Below the pieces are notes generated by a model. It saw only the letters and a list, made by a program, of their open reading frames with translations, was not told the DNA's origin and searched no databases. From the NCBI GenBank assembly GCA_002300355.1, contig NSGV01000001.1:2604001-2668000 (forward strand): DNA of 64,000 nt, given 5' to 3'. A program made the position numbers and the translations under genes. The stretch is from Streptomyces sp. TLI_235. Lineage in GTDB: Bacteria > Actinomycetota > Actinomycetes > Streptomycetales > Streptomycetaceae. Positions 22,069-31,414 of this stretch are shown piece after piece (positions within the stretch are counted from its first letter, which is position 1; every line of letters begins with the position of its first letter).

Positions 22069-22722
22069 TCAAAGCCGTACCGGCGGGACTGGCGGGCCAT
22101 CCGTGACCAGCTGTTCGACCAGTTCGGCCAGGCCCGCAGGGTAGACCGTCTCCGCGGTGTCGCGGAGCTCCTGGACGGTCCACCAGCGGGCGGCGAGCAG
22201 CCGGGCGTGCTCCTCGCCGCCCACACCCGCCGTTCCCGCAGAACCACCAGCACCGCCGCCCGCGCCCACCGTTCCCGTAAAACCGCCGGCACCGCCGGCA
22301 CTCACGCCGGCCGCACCGTCGACACCCACGAGCCCGAAGCTGTCGGGCTCGGCCACGGTCCGGGCCAGATGGAACCACTGCTCCTGCTCGTAGTCCTGCC
22401 CCTGAAAGGAGAACGACACGGTGCCGTACGCCACCACCGGCCCCAGTTCCACGTCGGCTGACCCGAGCTCTTCGGCCAGCTCGCGCAGCGCCGCCTCCCG
22501 GACGCTCTCGCCAGGTTCCAGCCCGCCTCCCGGGGTGATCCACCAGATGGTCTCCGGGACGGCCGGGTCGAGCCCCCGGAGCAGCAGCACGCGGTCGTCG
22601 CGGTCGAGCAGCAGGACGCGGGCGGCACGCCGGCGCAGGACGGCCACGGCACTCACTTCCTCGTCCCACGGCCCGCCGCGGCGGCGGGCGACCTCGGCGG
22701 CAACAACCTCGGCAGCAGGCAC
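22069..22722 (-). CDS. NUDIX hydrolase with glycine-rich insertion
   Basis: A NUDIX-fold hydrolase that would cleave nucleoside diphosphates linked to another group. The NUDIX box is intact: GGGLEPGE followed by REAALRELAEELG. Between the core and the C-terminal WWTVQELRDTAET segment is a ~40-residue Gly/Ala-rich low-complexity insert (bases ~22205-22325). The start is uncertain: GTG 22722 sits 1 bp after the sipZ stop, while GTG 22656 (MSAVAVLRRRAARV) begins just before the conserved core. It probably shares a transcript with sipZ. Its substrate is unknown. Confidence 0.8.
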   Translation of the reverse strand: MPAAEVVAAEVARRRGGPWDEEVSAVAVLRRRAARVLLLDRDDRVLLLRGLDPAVPETIWWITPGGGLEPGESVREAALRELAEELGSADVELGPVVAYGTVSFSFQGQDYEQEQWFHLARTVAEPDSFGLVGVDGAAGVSAGGAGGFTGTVGAGGGAGGSAGTAGVGGEEHARLLAARWWTVQELRDTAETVYPAGLAELVEQLVTDGPPVPPVRL

Positions 22723-22723
22723 C

Positions 22724-23482
22724 TCAGCGGCGGGAACGTCGGCGTACCCACTGGCCCAACGAGACTGCCCATCCGGCGGCCCCGGCGGCGAGGACGAGGA
22801 CGGCACCGCCCACCGCGGCGTAGCCGGCGGGAACGAGCAGGCCGCGCTGCGAGGCGGTGGGCCCCTTCACCTCGTCGAAGGCGGGGGTCCGCGGTACGGC
22901 GGCGATCCTGGCCGACGGCCAGACGATGCCCTCGACCCGGCCGACGACGTCGGTCGCGGCCACGGTACCGCTCGCCACGTCGAGGTGGCTGCGCGAGTCG
23001 AGCGAGTTCGACCGGGAGTCGCCGAGCAGGAAGAGCCGGCCCTCGGGGACGGTGATGCGGTACCCCTCGCCGGGGCCGAGGTGGTCGTCGGTGTAGGGCT
23101 CGTCGACGGCGACGCCGTTCACGGTGAGGCGGCCGTCGGAGCCGCAGCAGGCAACGGTGTCTCCGCCCACGGCGACGACCCGCTTGACCATGGTCGCGCC
23201 GCCCCACAGCGGCTCGCTGAAGACGACGATGTCGCCGCGGCCGACCGACGCCCCGTCGGCCCGGTGGGCGAGGACGGTGTCACCGACCTGCAGGGTGGGC
23301 GACATCGAGGTGCTCGGGATGCGGTAGGGCCGGTACTGGAGGGCGATCAGGCCGAAGCCACCCACCAGCATCGCGAAGCCGACGGCGATGGCCACACCCT
23401 GGAGGACCGAGGCGACGCTCCGCCGGGGCCGGCGGGCCGCCGGTGCCGCGACCGGGCGGTCCGTGACACTGCCACTGCTCAT
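22724..23482 (-). CDS. sipZ: Type I signal peptidase, SipZ-like
   Basis: A 252-residue membrane peptidase that removes signal peptides on the outer face of the membrane. Catalytic Ser lies in IPSTSMSPTL (box B), Lys in TMVKRVVAVGGD (box D), and box E reads GDSRSNSLDSR. One N-terminal membrane helix (about 20-45) and one C-terminal helix (about 225-245) are present, so both ends are cytosolic. The ATG at 23482 is chosen because the upstream open frame is only the translation of 21-bp DNA repeats. In S. lividans sipZ is the last of four adjacent sip genes and heads its own operon, which fits the 350-bp gap before it. Confidence 0.88.
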   Translation of the reverse strand: MSSGSVTDRPVAAPAARRPRRSVASVLQGVAIAVGFAMLVGGFGLIALQYRPYRIPSTSMSPTLQVGDTVLAHRADGASVGRGDIVVFSEPLWGGATMVKRVVAVGGDTVACCGSDGRLTVNGVAVDEPYTDDHLGPGEGYRITVPEGRLFLLGDSRSNSLDSRSHLDVASGTVAATDVVGRVEGIVWPSARIAAVPRTPAFDEVKGPTASQRGLLVPAGYAAVGGAVLVLAAGAAGWAVSLGQWVRRRSRR

Positions 23483-23656
23483 CGCGGTCGCGCCTTCCTG
23501 GTCGGTGCGGGCCCGTCCGGCTCGCTCCTGCTCGGTCCGCGCCTGCGGTACGGACGGTGCACCGCGCTCCGGAGAACCGGCGAGCCACGGCACGTCCGAG
23601 CAGATTACTCGTCGGTACCGCGGCTCGCGCAAGAGTCGGCGGTGGATCGGCGGCCA

Positions 23657-23782
23657 CCGGTTCCCCAGGACAGGCAGTCGGTTTCCCGGGACCGGCCGCC
23701 CGTTCACCGGGACCGGCCGCCGGTTCCGCAGAACAGGCCGCCCGCTCACCAGGGTGGGCCGCCCGCTTGCCGGTCCAGCCCG
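23657..23782. repeat. 21-bp minisatellite, six imperfect copies, between sipY and sipZ
   Basis: Units start at 23657, 23678, 23699, 23720, 23741 and 23762, each 21 bp, with a consensus close to CCCGTTCACCGGGACCGGCCG. They fill much of the 350-bp gap upstream of sipZ. The period is a multiple of three, so any frame gives a heptad repeat, but no start site or codon bias supports translation. No other feature was seen in 23483-23830. Confidence 0.75.
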
Positions 23783-23830
23783 GGTGGGCCGTTCACGCCC
23801 TCCGGCCGAACGGCCTTCGCCGTGCGTCCG

Positions 23831-24823
23831 TCAGTGACGGCGCCGGCGCAGCCACCAGACCGCCGGCACGGCGGCCGCGGCCCCCGCCATCGGCGGGAGC
23901 AGGGGTGCGGAGGCGGAGAGCCCCTTCTGGTCGAAGGTGTCCGGCACCGGCAGGGTGGCCCAGTCGCCGATCGGCCAGGCGACGACGAAGGCGCGGCCGA
24001 CGACGTTCTTCACCGGCACCGTGCCGCCACCGGGCTGGTCCTGGTGGTAGCGGGAGTCCAGCGAGTCGCCGCGGTGGTCGCCCATGACCCAGATCCGCCC
24101 GTCCGGGACCTTCACCGGGCCGAACGGCTTCTCGCCGCAGGGGGTGTTGCCCGGGTACAGGTAGGGCTCGTCGAGCGCGATGCCGTTCACCTTGACCGGT
24201 CCGCTGCCCTGGCACTCGACGGTGTCGCCGCCGACCGCGATGACCCGCTTGATGAGGTCCTTCTCGTTGGAGGACGGCATCAGGCCGATGAAGCTGAACA
24301 CGTTCTGGATGCCGCGCACGAAGGCGTTGCTGTTCTGCTGCGTCGGCTCGTCGTTCAGCCAGCCGCCCGGGTCGTGGAAGACCACGACCTCGCCGCGTTC
24401 CGGCTCGGATCCGAACCAGGGGGTCAGCTTGTCGACCAGGACGCGGTCGCCGATCTTCAGCGTCTGCTCCATCGATCCCGAGGGGATCGAGAACGCCTGG
24501 ACGAAGAAGGTCTTGATCACCAGCGCCAGGATCAGCGCGATGCCGATCAGGATCGGCAGTTCCTTCCAGAACGACCGCTGCCGCTGCGGCCGCGTCCCGG
24601 TCTCGTCGGAACTGTCCTGCGCGGTGTCGTTCTCCTCCGCGGCCTCACTCACCACGTCCTCCGCGTCGTTCGGGGCACCGACGAGCCTACCGCCGGCGGC
24701 GGCCGCCGTGCCCGCGTCGGCGGGCTGCACGGCCTGTGCGGACTGGGCCGACCGGACCGCGCGGCTACCCGGGCCCTCGGGCTCCGGGGCGCCCGAGCGG
24801 GCACCGACCACCAGATCCCCCAC
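23831..24823 (-). CDS. sipY: Type I signal peptidase, SipY-like
   Basis: A 330-residue signal peptidase. Catalytic Ser lies in IPSGSMEQTL, Lys in DLIKRVIAVGGD, and box E is GDHRGDSLDSR. A long Ala/Glu/Ser-rich cytosolic leader (about 90 residues) precedes the N-terminal membrane helix (ILIGIALILALVIKTFFV). A second helix near the C-terminus (MAGAAAAVPAVWWL) ends in RRRR. The GTG at 24823 has GGGAGGAGA upstream. It is the third of four paralogues in a row, separated by 235 bp from sipX. Confidence 0.88.
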   Translation of the reverse strand: MGDLVVGARSGAPEPEGPGSRAVRSAQSAQAVQPADAGTAAAAGGRLVGAPNDAEDVVSEAAEENDTAQDSSDETGTRPQRQRSFWKELPILIGIALILALVIKTFFVQAFSIPSGSMEQTLKIGDRVLVDKLTPWFGSEPERGEVVVFHDPGGWLNDEPTQQNSNAFVRGIQNVFSFIGLMPSSNEKDLIKRVIAVGGDTVECQGSGPVKVNGIALDEPYLYPGNTPCGEKPFGPVKVPDGRIWVMGDHRGDSLDSRYHQDQPGGGTVPVKNVVGRAFVVAWPIGDWATLPVPDTFDQKGLSASAPLLPPMAGAAAAVPAVWWLRRRRH

Positions 24824-25058
24824 GACATCTCCTCCCTGCTGTGCGGACGCCCGCGCGCCCGCGCTCATCAGTGCCGCACAGCGGGCACCACGCTCCGTAA
24901 CCGACCGTCGACCCGCATCAGCCTGCCCGCCGAGGGCACGTCTACACCGGTGAGACCCGAGAACCCGGGAAGGCCACGAGACCATGCGCCGAGCAGTCCA
25001 GCACTTCTCTATCACTCCGGATCGACCCGTCCGTGCTCCCACACGGCAGGCCGATCCA

Positions 25059-26039
25059 TCAACCGGACCGGCCTGCGCGCCCGGGCCCGGTCGACCTCCG
25101 CCTGACGGCGAACGGAAGGACGCCCAACACACCCATAACGAGCGAGGGTTCCGCAGGAGTCGGCGGAAGGCCGACCAATCCGGTCGGCGGAGGCAGCGCG
25201 GCCGCCGAGCCCGGCGCCGCCCGGGACGCCGACCCCTGGACTGCCCCGGCCGCCGATCCGGCCCGGATCGAGGAGAGTGACGACGGAACGTCGAGTTGAC
25301 CGAGCCTCGGCAGCGGCCAGGCGATGAGGACGGCGCGCCCGACGACGTTGCTCACCGGGATGGTGCCGTTGCCCGGGTTGTTCATGTGGAAGCGGGAGTC
25401 CGCCGAGAGGTCGCGGTGGTCGCCCATCACCCAGAGCCGACCTGCGGGCACGCTGACCTTGAACGGCTGCCGGGAGGGCACGTTGCCCGGCGCCAGGTAG
25501 GGCTCGTCCACCGGGGTGCCGTTGACGCTCACGCGGCCCTTGGCGTCGCAGCACTCCACGGTGTCGCCGGCGACGCCGATGACCCGCTTGATCAGGTCGT
25601 GCTCGTTGTCGGAGGGCAGCAGGCCGACAGAGGAGAAGACGTGCTTGACCTTCTTCACCACCGGCCCGTCGTCGGACGACCCGCGGTCGGTCTCCAGCCA
25701 ACCGCCCGGGTCGCGGAAGACCACGACCTCGCCGCGGCCCGGCTCGTTGCCGAACCACGGGGTCAGCTTGTCGACCAGGACGCGGTCGCCGATCTGGATG
25801 GTCTCCTCCATCGACCCCGAGGGGATGACGAAGACCTGGACGAAGAACGTCTTCAGCACGAGGGCGATCACCAGCGCGACGACCACCACGAGCGGTATCT
25901 CGCGCAGCAGCGAACGCCGCCGGCGGCGGGCGGCGCGCTGCGCGGTCCGGCGCCGCTCGGCGCGGCCGCGTATCGGGGTGGTCGAGCGTGCTTCCTCGGG
26001 CTCCGCCTCGACCGTCCTGCCCCTACCTCTGGTCCCCAT
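25059..26039 (-). CDS. sipX: Type I signal peptidase, SipX-like
   Basis: A 326-residue signal peptidase with catalytic Ser in IPSGSMEETI, Lys in DLIKRVIGVAGD, and box E GDHRDLSADSR. A very basic cytosolic leader (RRRRRSLLRE) precedes the membrane helix (LVVVVALVIALVLKTFFV). The end has a Gly/Ala/Pro-rich stretch and a weaker hydrophobic segment (LVMGVLGVLPFAV) that may be a second anchor. The ATG at 26039 is preferred to the GTG at 26045. It overlaps sipW by 17 bp, so the two are co-translated. Confidence 0.88.
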   Translation of the reverse strand: MGTRGRGRTVEAEPEEARSTTPIRGRAERRRTAQRAARRRRRSLLREIPLVVVVALVIALVLKTFFVQVFVIPSGSMEETIQIGDRVLVDKLTPWFGNEPGRGEVVVFRDPGGWLETDRGSSDDGPVVKKVKHVFSSVGLLPSDNEHDLIKRVIGVAGDTVECCDAKGRVSVNGTPVDEPYLAPGNVPSRQPFKVSVPAGRLWVMGDHRDLSADSRFHMNNPGNGTIPVSNVVGRAVLIAWPLPRLGQLDVPSSLSSIRAGSAAGAVQGSASRAAPGSAAALPPPTGLVGLPPTPAEPSLVMGVLGVLPFAVRRRSTGPGRAGRSG

Positions 26040-26946
26040 GGCCACCAGTCCCCCCTGTTGCCGCGAACGCCTCCGGCCGGTCGAGCGAGGTCAGGCGACC
26101 GAACGGGAAGACCACCCAGTCGGCGCGGCCGATCACCTTGGACTCCGGCACGAAGCCGCCGCCCGGTTCGCCGAGGTGGTCGCGCGAGTCACGGGAGTCA
26201 CCGCGGTGGTCCCCCATCACCCAGAGCCGGCCGCTCGGCACCACCACGTCGAAGGGGACGCGCGACGGTGCGTCCCCGGGCGCCAGGTAGGCGCTCTCGT
26301 CCAGCGGCACACCGTTCACCCTGAGCCGGCCGTCCGAGCCGCAGCAGGTCACCCGGTCCCCGCCGACCCCGATCACCCGCTTCACGAACACCGAGTCGCC
26401 GCCCGGGGCGAGCCCCAGGCGGTCGAGCAGCCGGCGCCCGGCGGAGGGCTCGGCCGCGTACGGCAGGAAGGAGCCCGTGCCGTCGAAGACGACGACGTCA
26501 CCGCGCCGGACGTGCCCGCCGAAGGCGTACACGAGTTCATTGGCCACCACCCGGTCACCGGGCCGGAGGGTGTTCTCCATCGAGCCGGAGGGCACGGCGA
26601 ACGGCCGCGCCACGAACGCGTTCACCACGAGCAGGAGCAGCAGGCACGTCCCGCCGATCAGCAGGAGGTCGCGCCCCCAGCCCCTGCCCGGGCCGTCCGC
26701 GGCCTCGGGCGCCGCCCCCACGGTGACGCCGTCGTCCACGGCCGAGTCATCGTGCACCGCGCTACCGTCCCCCGGGGCGCCGTGCACCGAGCCACCGTCA
26801 TCCGCGGCACCGTCCGGCGGAGCACCCTCCACCGGCCGACCGGCATCCGCCGGGCCTGCGGAAACGACCACGGACCGCGCCAGCAGGTCCGCACCCGTGG
26901 GTGCGGACCTGCCGTCGCGGTCCGTGGAAGGTTCGTGCGTGGTCAT
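26023..26946 (-). CDS. sipW: Type I signal peptidase, SipW-like
   Basis: A 307-residue signal peptidase, first of the four tandem sip genes. Catalytic Ser is in VPSGSMENTL, Lys in VFVKRVIGVGGD, and box E is GDHRGDSRDSR. The N-terminal ~90 residues are acidic and Gly/Asp/Ala-rich, followed by one membrane helix (LLLIGGTCLLLLLVVNAFV). There is no C-terminal membrane helix, unlike the neighbours, so its C-terminus should stay outside. The ATG at 26946 (MTTHEPS) is used; upstream frame sequence does not resemble the family. It lies just downstream of rplS. Confidence 0.88.
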   Translation of the reverse strand: MTTHEPSTDRDGRSAPTGADLLARSVVVSAGPADAGRPVEGAPPDGAADDGGSVHGAPGDGSAVHDDSAVDDGVTVGAAPEAADGPGRGWGRDLLLIGGTCLLLLLVVNAFVARPFAVPSGSMENTLRPGDRVVANELVYAFGGHVRRGDVVVFDGTGSFLPYAAEPSAGRRLLDRLGLAPGGDSVFVKRVIGVGGDRVTCCGSDGRLRVNGVPLDESAYLAPGDAPSRVPFDVVVPSGRLWVMGDHRGDSRDSRDHLGEPGGGFVPESKVIGRADWVVFPFGRLTSLDRPEAFAATGGTGGHGDQR

Positions 26947-27046
26947 CGGGCTGAGCTTATCTCCCAGGCCTGAAAGGCCAAGGCCTGCGACCCGGGAGGA
27001 AGGGCCCGACCCGAGACTCCGTGCCCCGGCGAGCCGGGGCGACGGA

Positions 27047-27397
27047 TCACCTGTCGCGCTTCTCCTTGATCTTCGCGGCCTTGCCGCGCAGGTCACGGAG
27101 GTAGTACAGCTTGGCGCGGCGAACGGCACCGCGGGTCACGACCTCGATCTTCTCGACGACCGGGGTGTGCACCGGGAAGGTGCGCTCCACGCCGACGTTG
27201 AAGCTGACCTTGCGGACGGTGAAGGTCTCACCGATGCCGGCGCCGTGGCGACGGATGACGACGCCCTGGAAGACCTGGACGCGGGAGCGGTTGCCCTCGA
27301 TGACGCGGACGTGAACCTTGAGGGTGTCACCCGGACGGAAGGACGGGACGTCGGTACGCAGCGAGGCCGCGTCGACAGCAGCGAGCTTGTTGCTCAT
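27047..27397 (-). CDS. rplS: 50S ribosomal protein L19
   Basis: A 116-residue L19, full length for the family, which sits at the 30S-50S interface. Recognisable blocks are [39 protein letters not shown] and [11 protein letters not shown]. The ATG at 27397 (MSNKLAAVD) gives the usual N-terminus. It is downstream of trmD across a 155-bp gap, which may carry its own promoter or leader. Confidence 0.97.
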   Translation of the reverse strand: MSNKLAAVDAASLRTDVPSFRPGDTLKVHVRVIEGNRSRVQVFQGVVIRRHGAGIGETFTVRKVSFNVGVERTFPVHTPVVEKIEVVTRGAVRRAKLYYLRDLRGKAAKIKEKRDR

Positions 27398-27552
27398 GAT
27401 GCTCTCCATCGCAGACGCCACAGGCCGCCCACGGAAGTTCGTGAAGAAGGATGGTGCTGCGGGCCGCATCGGCTGGCGGTGAGCCCCCTGTGGCGGGCGC
27501 ATCGGGCCACGTAGCGACCCCGAGGGGACGCCCAGCGACAGACAACAGTCGC

Positions 27553-28371
27553 CTATTCTTCCACAGCATCCGCCGTGGGCCGAAATCGGCCGGCCGCCTC
27601 GTCCCAGACCAGGCCGAGCAGGTTGAGCGCCTCGCGCTCCTTCTTGTCGAAGGCGCCGAGCTGCCAGCGGGCCACCAGGTCCGGCCGGTTGGCGAGGGTC
27701 CGGGCGAAGGCCTGCTCCCTGCGCCACCGCGCGATCTTCCCGTGGTGGCCGCTGAGCAGCACCTCCGGCACCTCGCGGCCGCGCCACTCGGCGGGCTTGG
27801 TGTAGACGGGGCCCTCCAGCAGGTCGGCCATGGCGCCGGGGGCGAAGGAGTCGTCCCGGTGGGACTCGGCGTTGCCGAGCACCCCGGGCAGCAGCCGGGC
27901 AATGGCCTCGACCATCACCAGGACGGCGACCTCGCCGCCCGCCAGCACGTAGTCGCCGATGGACGCCTCCACCACCGGCATGCGGGTGGCGGCCTCCTCG
28001 ATGACCCGGCGGTCGATGCCCTCGTACCGGGCCGGGGCGAAGGCGAGCCAGGAGCGGCCTGCCAGTTCCTGTGCGAGTTCCTGGGTGAACGGGCGTCCGC
28101 TCGGGGTGGGGACGACCAGGGTCGGCACCTCGCCCTCCGGCCCCTGGGCGAGCACCGCGTCCAGGGCGGCACCCCACGGCTCGGGCTTCATCACCATGCC
28201 GGGCCCGCCGCCGTACGGGGTGTCGTCGACCGTGCGGTGGACGTCGGTGGTCCAGCCGCGCAGGTCGTGCAGGTGCACGTCCAGCTGGCCGCGGGCGCGG
28301 GCCTTGCCGACCAGGGAGACGTTCAGCGGCTCCAGGTACTCGGGGAAGATCGTGACGACGTCGATCCGCAT
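27553..28371 (-). CDS. trmD: tRNA (guanine37-N1)-methyltransferase TrmD
   Basis: A 272-residue SPOUT methyltransferase that makes m1G37 in tRNA, preventing frameshifts. The start [16 protein letters not shown] is canonical, and the trefoil-knot SAM site is visible at [18 protein letters not shown]. The active-site region [17 protein letters not shown] is also present. The ATG at 28371 lies 1 bp after the rimM stop, so the two are coupled. Confidence 0.97.
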   Translation of the reverse strand: MRIDVVTIFPEYLEPLNVSLVGKARARGQLDVHLHDLRGWTTDVHRTVDDTPYGGGPGMVMKPEPWGAALDAVLAQGPEGEVPTLVVPTPSGRPFTQELAQELAGRSWLAFAPARYEGIDRRVIEEAATRMPVVEASIGDYVLAGGEVAVLVMVEAIARLLPGVLGNAESHRDDSFAPGAMADLLEGPVYTKPAEWRGREVPEVLLSGHHGKIARWRREQAFARTLANRPDLVARWQLGAFDKKEREALNLLGLVWDEAAGRFRPTADAVEE

Positions 28372-28372
28372 C

Positions 28373-29014
28373 TCACTCACGCCCGGTACCGCCCGCAGAG
28401 CCGTCGCCGGCGTCGCCGTCACGCGCGGAGCCGTCGCCGCCGTTCCCGACCTCCGTCTCAGCACCGACACCACCGACACCACCGGCATCACCTGCCTCCG
28501 GCGCCAGCGGCTCGATCAGCCCGGCCGGCGGCGTGATGACGGCGCGCTGGTTCTCCAGGTCGATGGTGGGGACGATCTGCTCGACGAAGGGCACCAGCAC
28601 CTCGGTGCCGTCCGGCCTGGTGACGGTCAGCAGGTCCTGGTAGGGCAGGTGGAGGACCTCGGAGAGCTCGCCCACGACGGTGCCGTCGGCCAGCACCACG
28701 TCCAGGCCGATCAGCTGGTGGTCGTAGTACTCGTCCGGGTCCTCGGGGGTCTCCTCCGGGTCGACCTCGGCGATCAGCATGGTGCCGCGCAGCGCCTCGG
28801 CGGCGTTGCGGTCCTTGACGCCGGCGAAGCGGAGCAGCAGCCGGCCGCTGTGAACCCGGCCGGACTCGATGGTCAGCGGGCCGGTGGAGGCGGGGTCGGT
28901 GAGAAGGACGGCGCCCGGCCCGAGCCGGAGTTCGGGTTCGTCGGTGCGGACTTCGACACTGACGTCGCCCCTGATGCCGTGGGCACGGCCGATCCGGCCG
29001 ACGACGAGCTGCAC
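28373..29014 (-). CDS. rimM: 16S rRNA processing protein RimM
   Basis: A 213-residue RimM, which binds S19 and aids 30S head maturation. The N-terminal RimM barrel ([22 protein letters not shown]) and the PRC-barrel region ([22 protein letters not shown] ... [15 protein letters not shown]) are clear. The last ~40 residues are an acidic Gly/Asp/Ala-rich tail not part of the family core. GTG 29014 (MQLVVGRIG) is the conserved start. Confidence 0.95.
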   Translation of the reverse strand: MQLVVGRIGRAHGIRGDVSVEVRTDEPELRLGPGAVLLTDPASTGPLTIESGRVHSGRLLLRFAGVKDRNAAEALRGTMLIAEVDPEETPEDPDEYYDHQLIGLDVVLADGTVVGELSEVLHLPYQDLLTVTRPDGTEVLVPFVEQIVPTIDLENQRAVITPPAGLIEPLAPEAGDAGGVGGVGAETEVGNGGDGSARDGDAGDGSAGGTGRE

Positions 29015-29165
29015 GGTGATCGTTCTCCTGGGGTGTTGCCGCGCTCCACGGCGCGTTCCTGGCTGGGCTGGCGGGCCGGGCTGCGGCCGAACGCCAGAAG
29101 GGCCGGCCGGGACGACGTGCGTCCCGGCCGGCCCCTGGTACCGACGATGACCTGACGGCTCCGCG

Positions 29166-29405
29166 TCAGCGGATGCTGTCCACGTCGACGAGGTCGACCC
29201 GGACGTTCCGGCCGCCGAGCGCACCCACCACGGTACGCAGTGCGCGGGCCGTACGACCCCCGCGGCCGATCACCTTGCCGAGGTCGTCGGGGTGCACCCG
29301 GACCTCGATGGTGTTGCCCCGGCGCAGGTTGCGCGAGCGCACCTGCACCTCGTCGGGGTGCTCGACGATGCCCTTCACCAGGTGGTCCAGGGCTTCCTCG
29401 ATCAT
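29166..29405 (-). CDS. khpA: KH-domain RNA-binding protein KhpA
   Basis: A 79-residue single-KH protein. The GxxG loop appears in [13 protein letters not shown], and the domain fills the whole protein, as in KhpA, which partners KhpB in RNA binding. It starts 2 bp after the rpsP stop, in the conserved rpsP-khpA-rimM-trmD order. No Cys or membrane segment. Confidence 0.93.
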   Translation of the reverse strand: MIEEALDHLVKGIVEHPDEVQVRSRNLRRGNTIEVRVHPDDLGKVIGRGGRTARALRTVVGALGGRNVRVDLVDVDSIR

Positions 29406-29407
29406 GC

Positions 29408-29839
29408 TCAGGCCTCGGTGGAGGCGGCCTCGGCGTCAGCCTCGGCCTTGTCCGCCTTCTTCGCCTTCGGGGTGATGGCAACACCGGTGGTGCTGTCCTC
29501 GAAGCCCGCGACGGCCTTGGCGAACAGGTGCGAGAAGTCCTCGACCTTGGGCTCGGCGACCTTCAGCGGCTCCGGCGCCGGCAGGCCCTTGAACTTCTGC
29601 CAGTCACCGGTGAGCTTCAGGATGGCGAGGACCGGCTCGGTCGGCTGGGCGCCGACGGACAGCCAGTACTGGGCGCGGTCGCCGTCGACCTCGATCTTCG
29701 AGGGGTTGTAGGTCGGCTGGTAGATGCCGATCTCCTCGATCGCGCGGCCGTCACGCTTGGTGCGGGAGTCGGCGACGACGATGCGGTAGTGCGGGGAGCG
29801 AATCTTGCCGAGACGCTTCAGCTTGATCTTGACTGCCAC
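29408..29839 (-). CDS. rpsP: 30S ribosomal protein S16
   Basis: A 143-residue S16. The family core ([25 protein letters not shown] ... [16 protein letters not shown]) covers about 85 residues, followed by the longer actinobacterial C-terminal extension rich in Lys/Ala/Glu. GTG 29839 is the conserved start, with GGAGAA upstream. It heads the rpsP-khpA-rimM-trmD operon. Confidence 0.97.
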   Translation of the reverse strand: MAVKIKLKRLGKIRSPHYRIVVADSRTKRDGRAIEEIGIYQPTYNPSKIEVDGDRAQYWLSVGAQPTEPVLAILKLTGDWQKFKGLPAPEPLKVAEPKVEDFSHLFAKAVAGFEDSTTGVAITPKAKKADKAEADAEAASTEA

Positions 29840-29975
29840 GGGAGTGGGTTCTCCTGGTGTTGACGTGGGTGAGCGGCCGCTGTCACTGCGTGGGGTTGCG
29901 GCGACCGGCCGTTCAAGGGACACGCCAGCCGTAGGAGAGAGGGGTCCTGCCCGGCTGCCGAGTACTCAGCTGTCC

Positions 29976-30005
29976 ATTCTGCCACAGTCGGGCCTGACGC
30001 CCGAA
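29976..30005 (-). promoter_or_regulatory. Possible promoter of the rpsP operon
   Basis: On the minus strand TTCGGG (30005-30000) and CAGAAT (29981-29976) are spaced by 18 bp, about 135 bp upstream of rpsP. The -35 is weak. The wider gap 29840-30372 holds no gene that I can support, only GC-rich sequence with short imperfect repeats around 30130-30215. Confidence 0.35.
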
Positions 30006-30372
30006 CCGGCCCGCTCGGGGCCGCGGCCCACCGGAGGGCCGGACGCACCGCGAAGTTCGGGAACACGGCACGGAGCCCCGGCAGCGTTCCACCGGGGGCG
30101 GTGCACGACGACGAGGGCAGAACGACCGAACGGCACGGACGCCCGAACGGCAAGGAGGTCCGCACGGGCAAGGACGCCTGCGCGGGCGGGAACGACTGCG
30201 CGGGCGGGGACCGCACAGGCGGCGACAGCACGCGGACCGGCCCGACCGAGGGCCCCCGCCCCCGGTAGAGCCGAGCACAGCGAACTGTCGCGAAGGAGGT
30301 GTCACCGGCGGCGCACGTCCGCCGGCCGGTACTCAGCCGGTCCCCGGGGGGCCGACCGGTGCCGGAGGGAAA

Positions 30373-30951
30373 TCAGCCGATCTTGAACGGCTGCTGGCAG
30401 GCACCGCACACGATGGACGCCTGCGCGAGCACGGAGGGGACGACCCGGACGTTCCGCCCGCAGCCGCACACCGCCTTGACGCGCACGCCGCCGCCGGACG
30501 AGCCGTGCCGCGCCGCGGGGCCGCGGAAGGCCCGGTGGCTGCCCTCGCCCGCGACGGCGAGCTGGTGCGCCCCGAGCGCGCGGTCCAGCCGCTCGATGGT
30601 CTCGGCGTACCTGTCCTGCGTCTCCTTGAGCATGGTCACCTGGGAGAAGCCGCTGCTGGCGTGCGGCTCGACCGGGTGGGCCAGCCCGAGTTCGGAGGCG
30701 AGCATCAGGAAGCGCCGGTTGTGGTAGCGACCGGCCCGCGAGGTGTCGCGGATCTCCCGCGCGGCGGCCAGTCCGTGGGCGGCTTCGTGCAGCAGACGCT
30801 CGAAACCGAGCCGGGTGCCGCACGCCGAGGAGGACTCGCCGATCAGCGCCTCGGGCGAGGCCAGGTCGGGGAGGTCCTGATGATGGGCCTGGATGTCGCT
30901 CCAGGCGGCGGCCAGTTCGGCCGCGAGGACGAGAGGCTGTGTCGTGCTCAC
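30373..30951 (-). CDS. SprT-like zinc metalloprotein
   Basis: A 192-residue protein with the metalloprotease motif HEAAH at 55-59 (HExxH) in LLHEAAHGLAAAREIRDTSR, and the RYHNRRFLMLASELGL helix typical of SprT-like proteins. A C-terminal zinc ribbon uses C162, C164, C182 and C185. SprT-like enzymes cut DNA-protein crosslinks or stress proteins, but the bacterial actinomycete group is not characterised to my knowledge. GTG 30951 (MSTTQPLVL) is preferred over upstream codons. It is followed by the 530-bp gap before rpsP. No membrane segment. Confidence 0.7.
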   Translation of the reverse strand: MSTTQPLVLAAELAAAWSDIQAHHQDLPDLASPEALIGESSSACGTRLGFERLLHEAAHGLAAAREIRDTSRAGRYHNRRFLMLASELGLAHPVEPHASSGFSQVTMLKETQDRYAETIERLDRALGAHQLAVAGEGSHRAFRGPAARHGSSGGGVRVKAVCGCGRNVRVVPSVLAQASIVCGACQQPFKIG

Positions 30952-31344
30952 GCTGGACCAACGATGGAGAGAGGGCCGATGTTCCGCGAGTTCCCGTTCA
31001 CCGGGAATTCCCAGCATTCTCTCAGGAATGCGTGGCCGCACCTGAATTGCGTTGTTCTGACCTGACGCAAGACCAACCCCCTGCATCTGTGGACCCGCCG
31101 ATTCTCGACGGGCTCTCGGCTATCACCCGGGGAACGCGCATGCCGCCCCAAGGAGGACGGCCCGCAGCCCGGTCGAAATTGACAGGGCCACGGGCCGTAT
31201 ACCGTACCGCTTGTTTCGCACCGCCGGGAGTTGACCGGCGAGTAGCATCGACGAGCAGTGTGCAAACCGTGGTTAACAATCCGCTGAATCGGCATCGAAT
31301 TGCAACCGAGAGGCGCCCGGAAGGGCTTCGGTTTGTTCCGGTCC

Positions 31345-31391
31345 GCGCCCGGGATCGCTCGTGCACTCCACGATCGTTGACTCCCGGGCGC
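31345..31391. terminator. Long hairpin after proS
   Basis: GCGCCCGGGA (31345-31354) and TCCCGGGCGC (31382-31391) are perfect arms of a hairpin just downstream of the proS stop at 31415. The rest of 30952-31344 shows no gene; a TTGACA at about 31179 could belong to a rightward promoter but its -10 is poor. Confidence 0.55.
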
Positions 31392-31414
31392 GAACAGTTG
31401 TCCGTAGGCGGTGC

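Noticed and set aside
23483..23749. N-terminal extension of sipZ through the 21-bp repeats
   Set aside because: Translates to repetitive Pro/Arg/Asn residues unlike any signal peptidase; the ATG at 23482 gives a normal protein.
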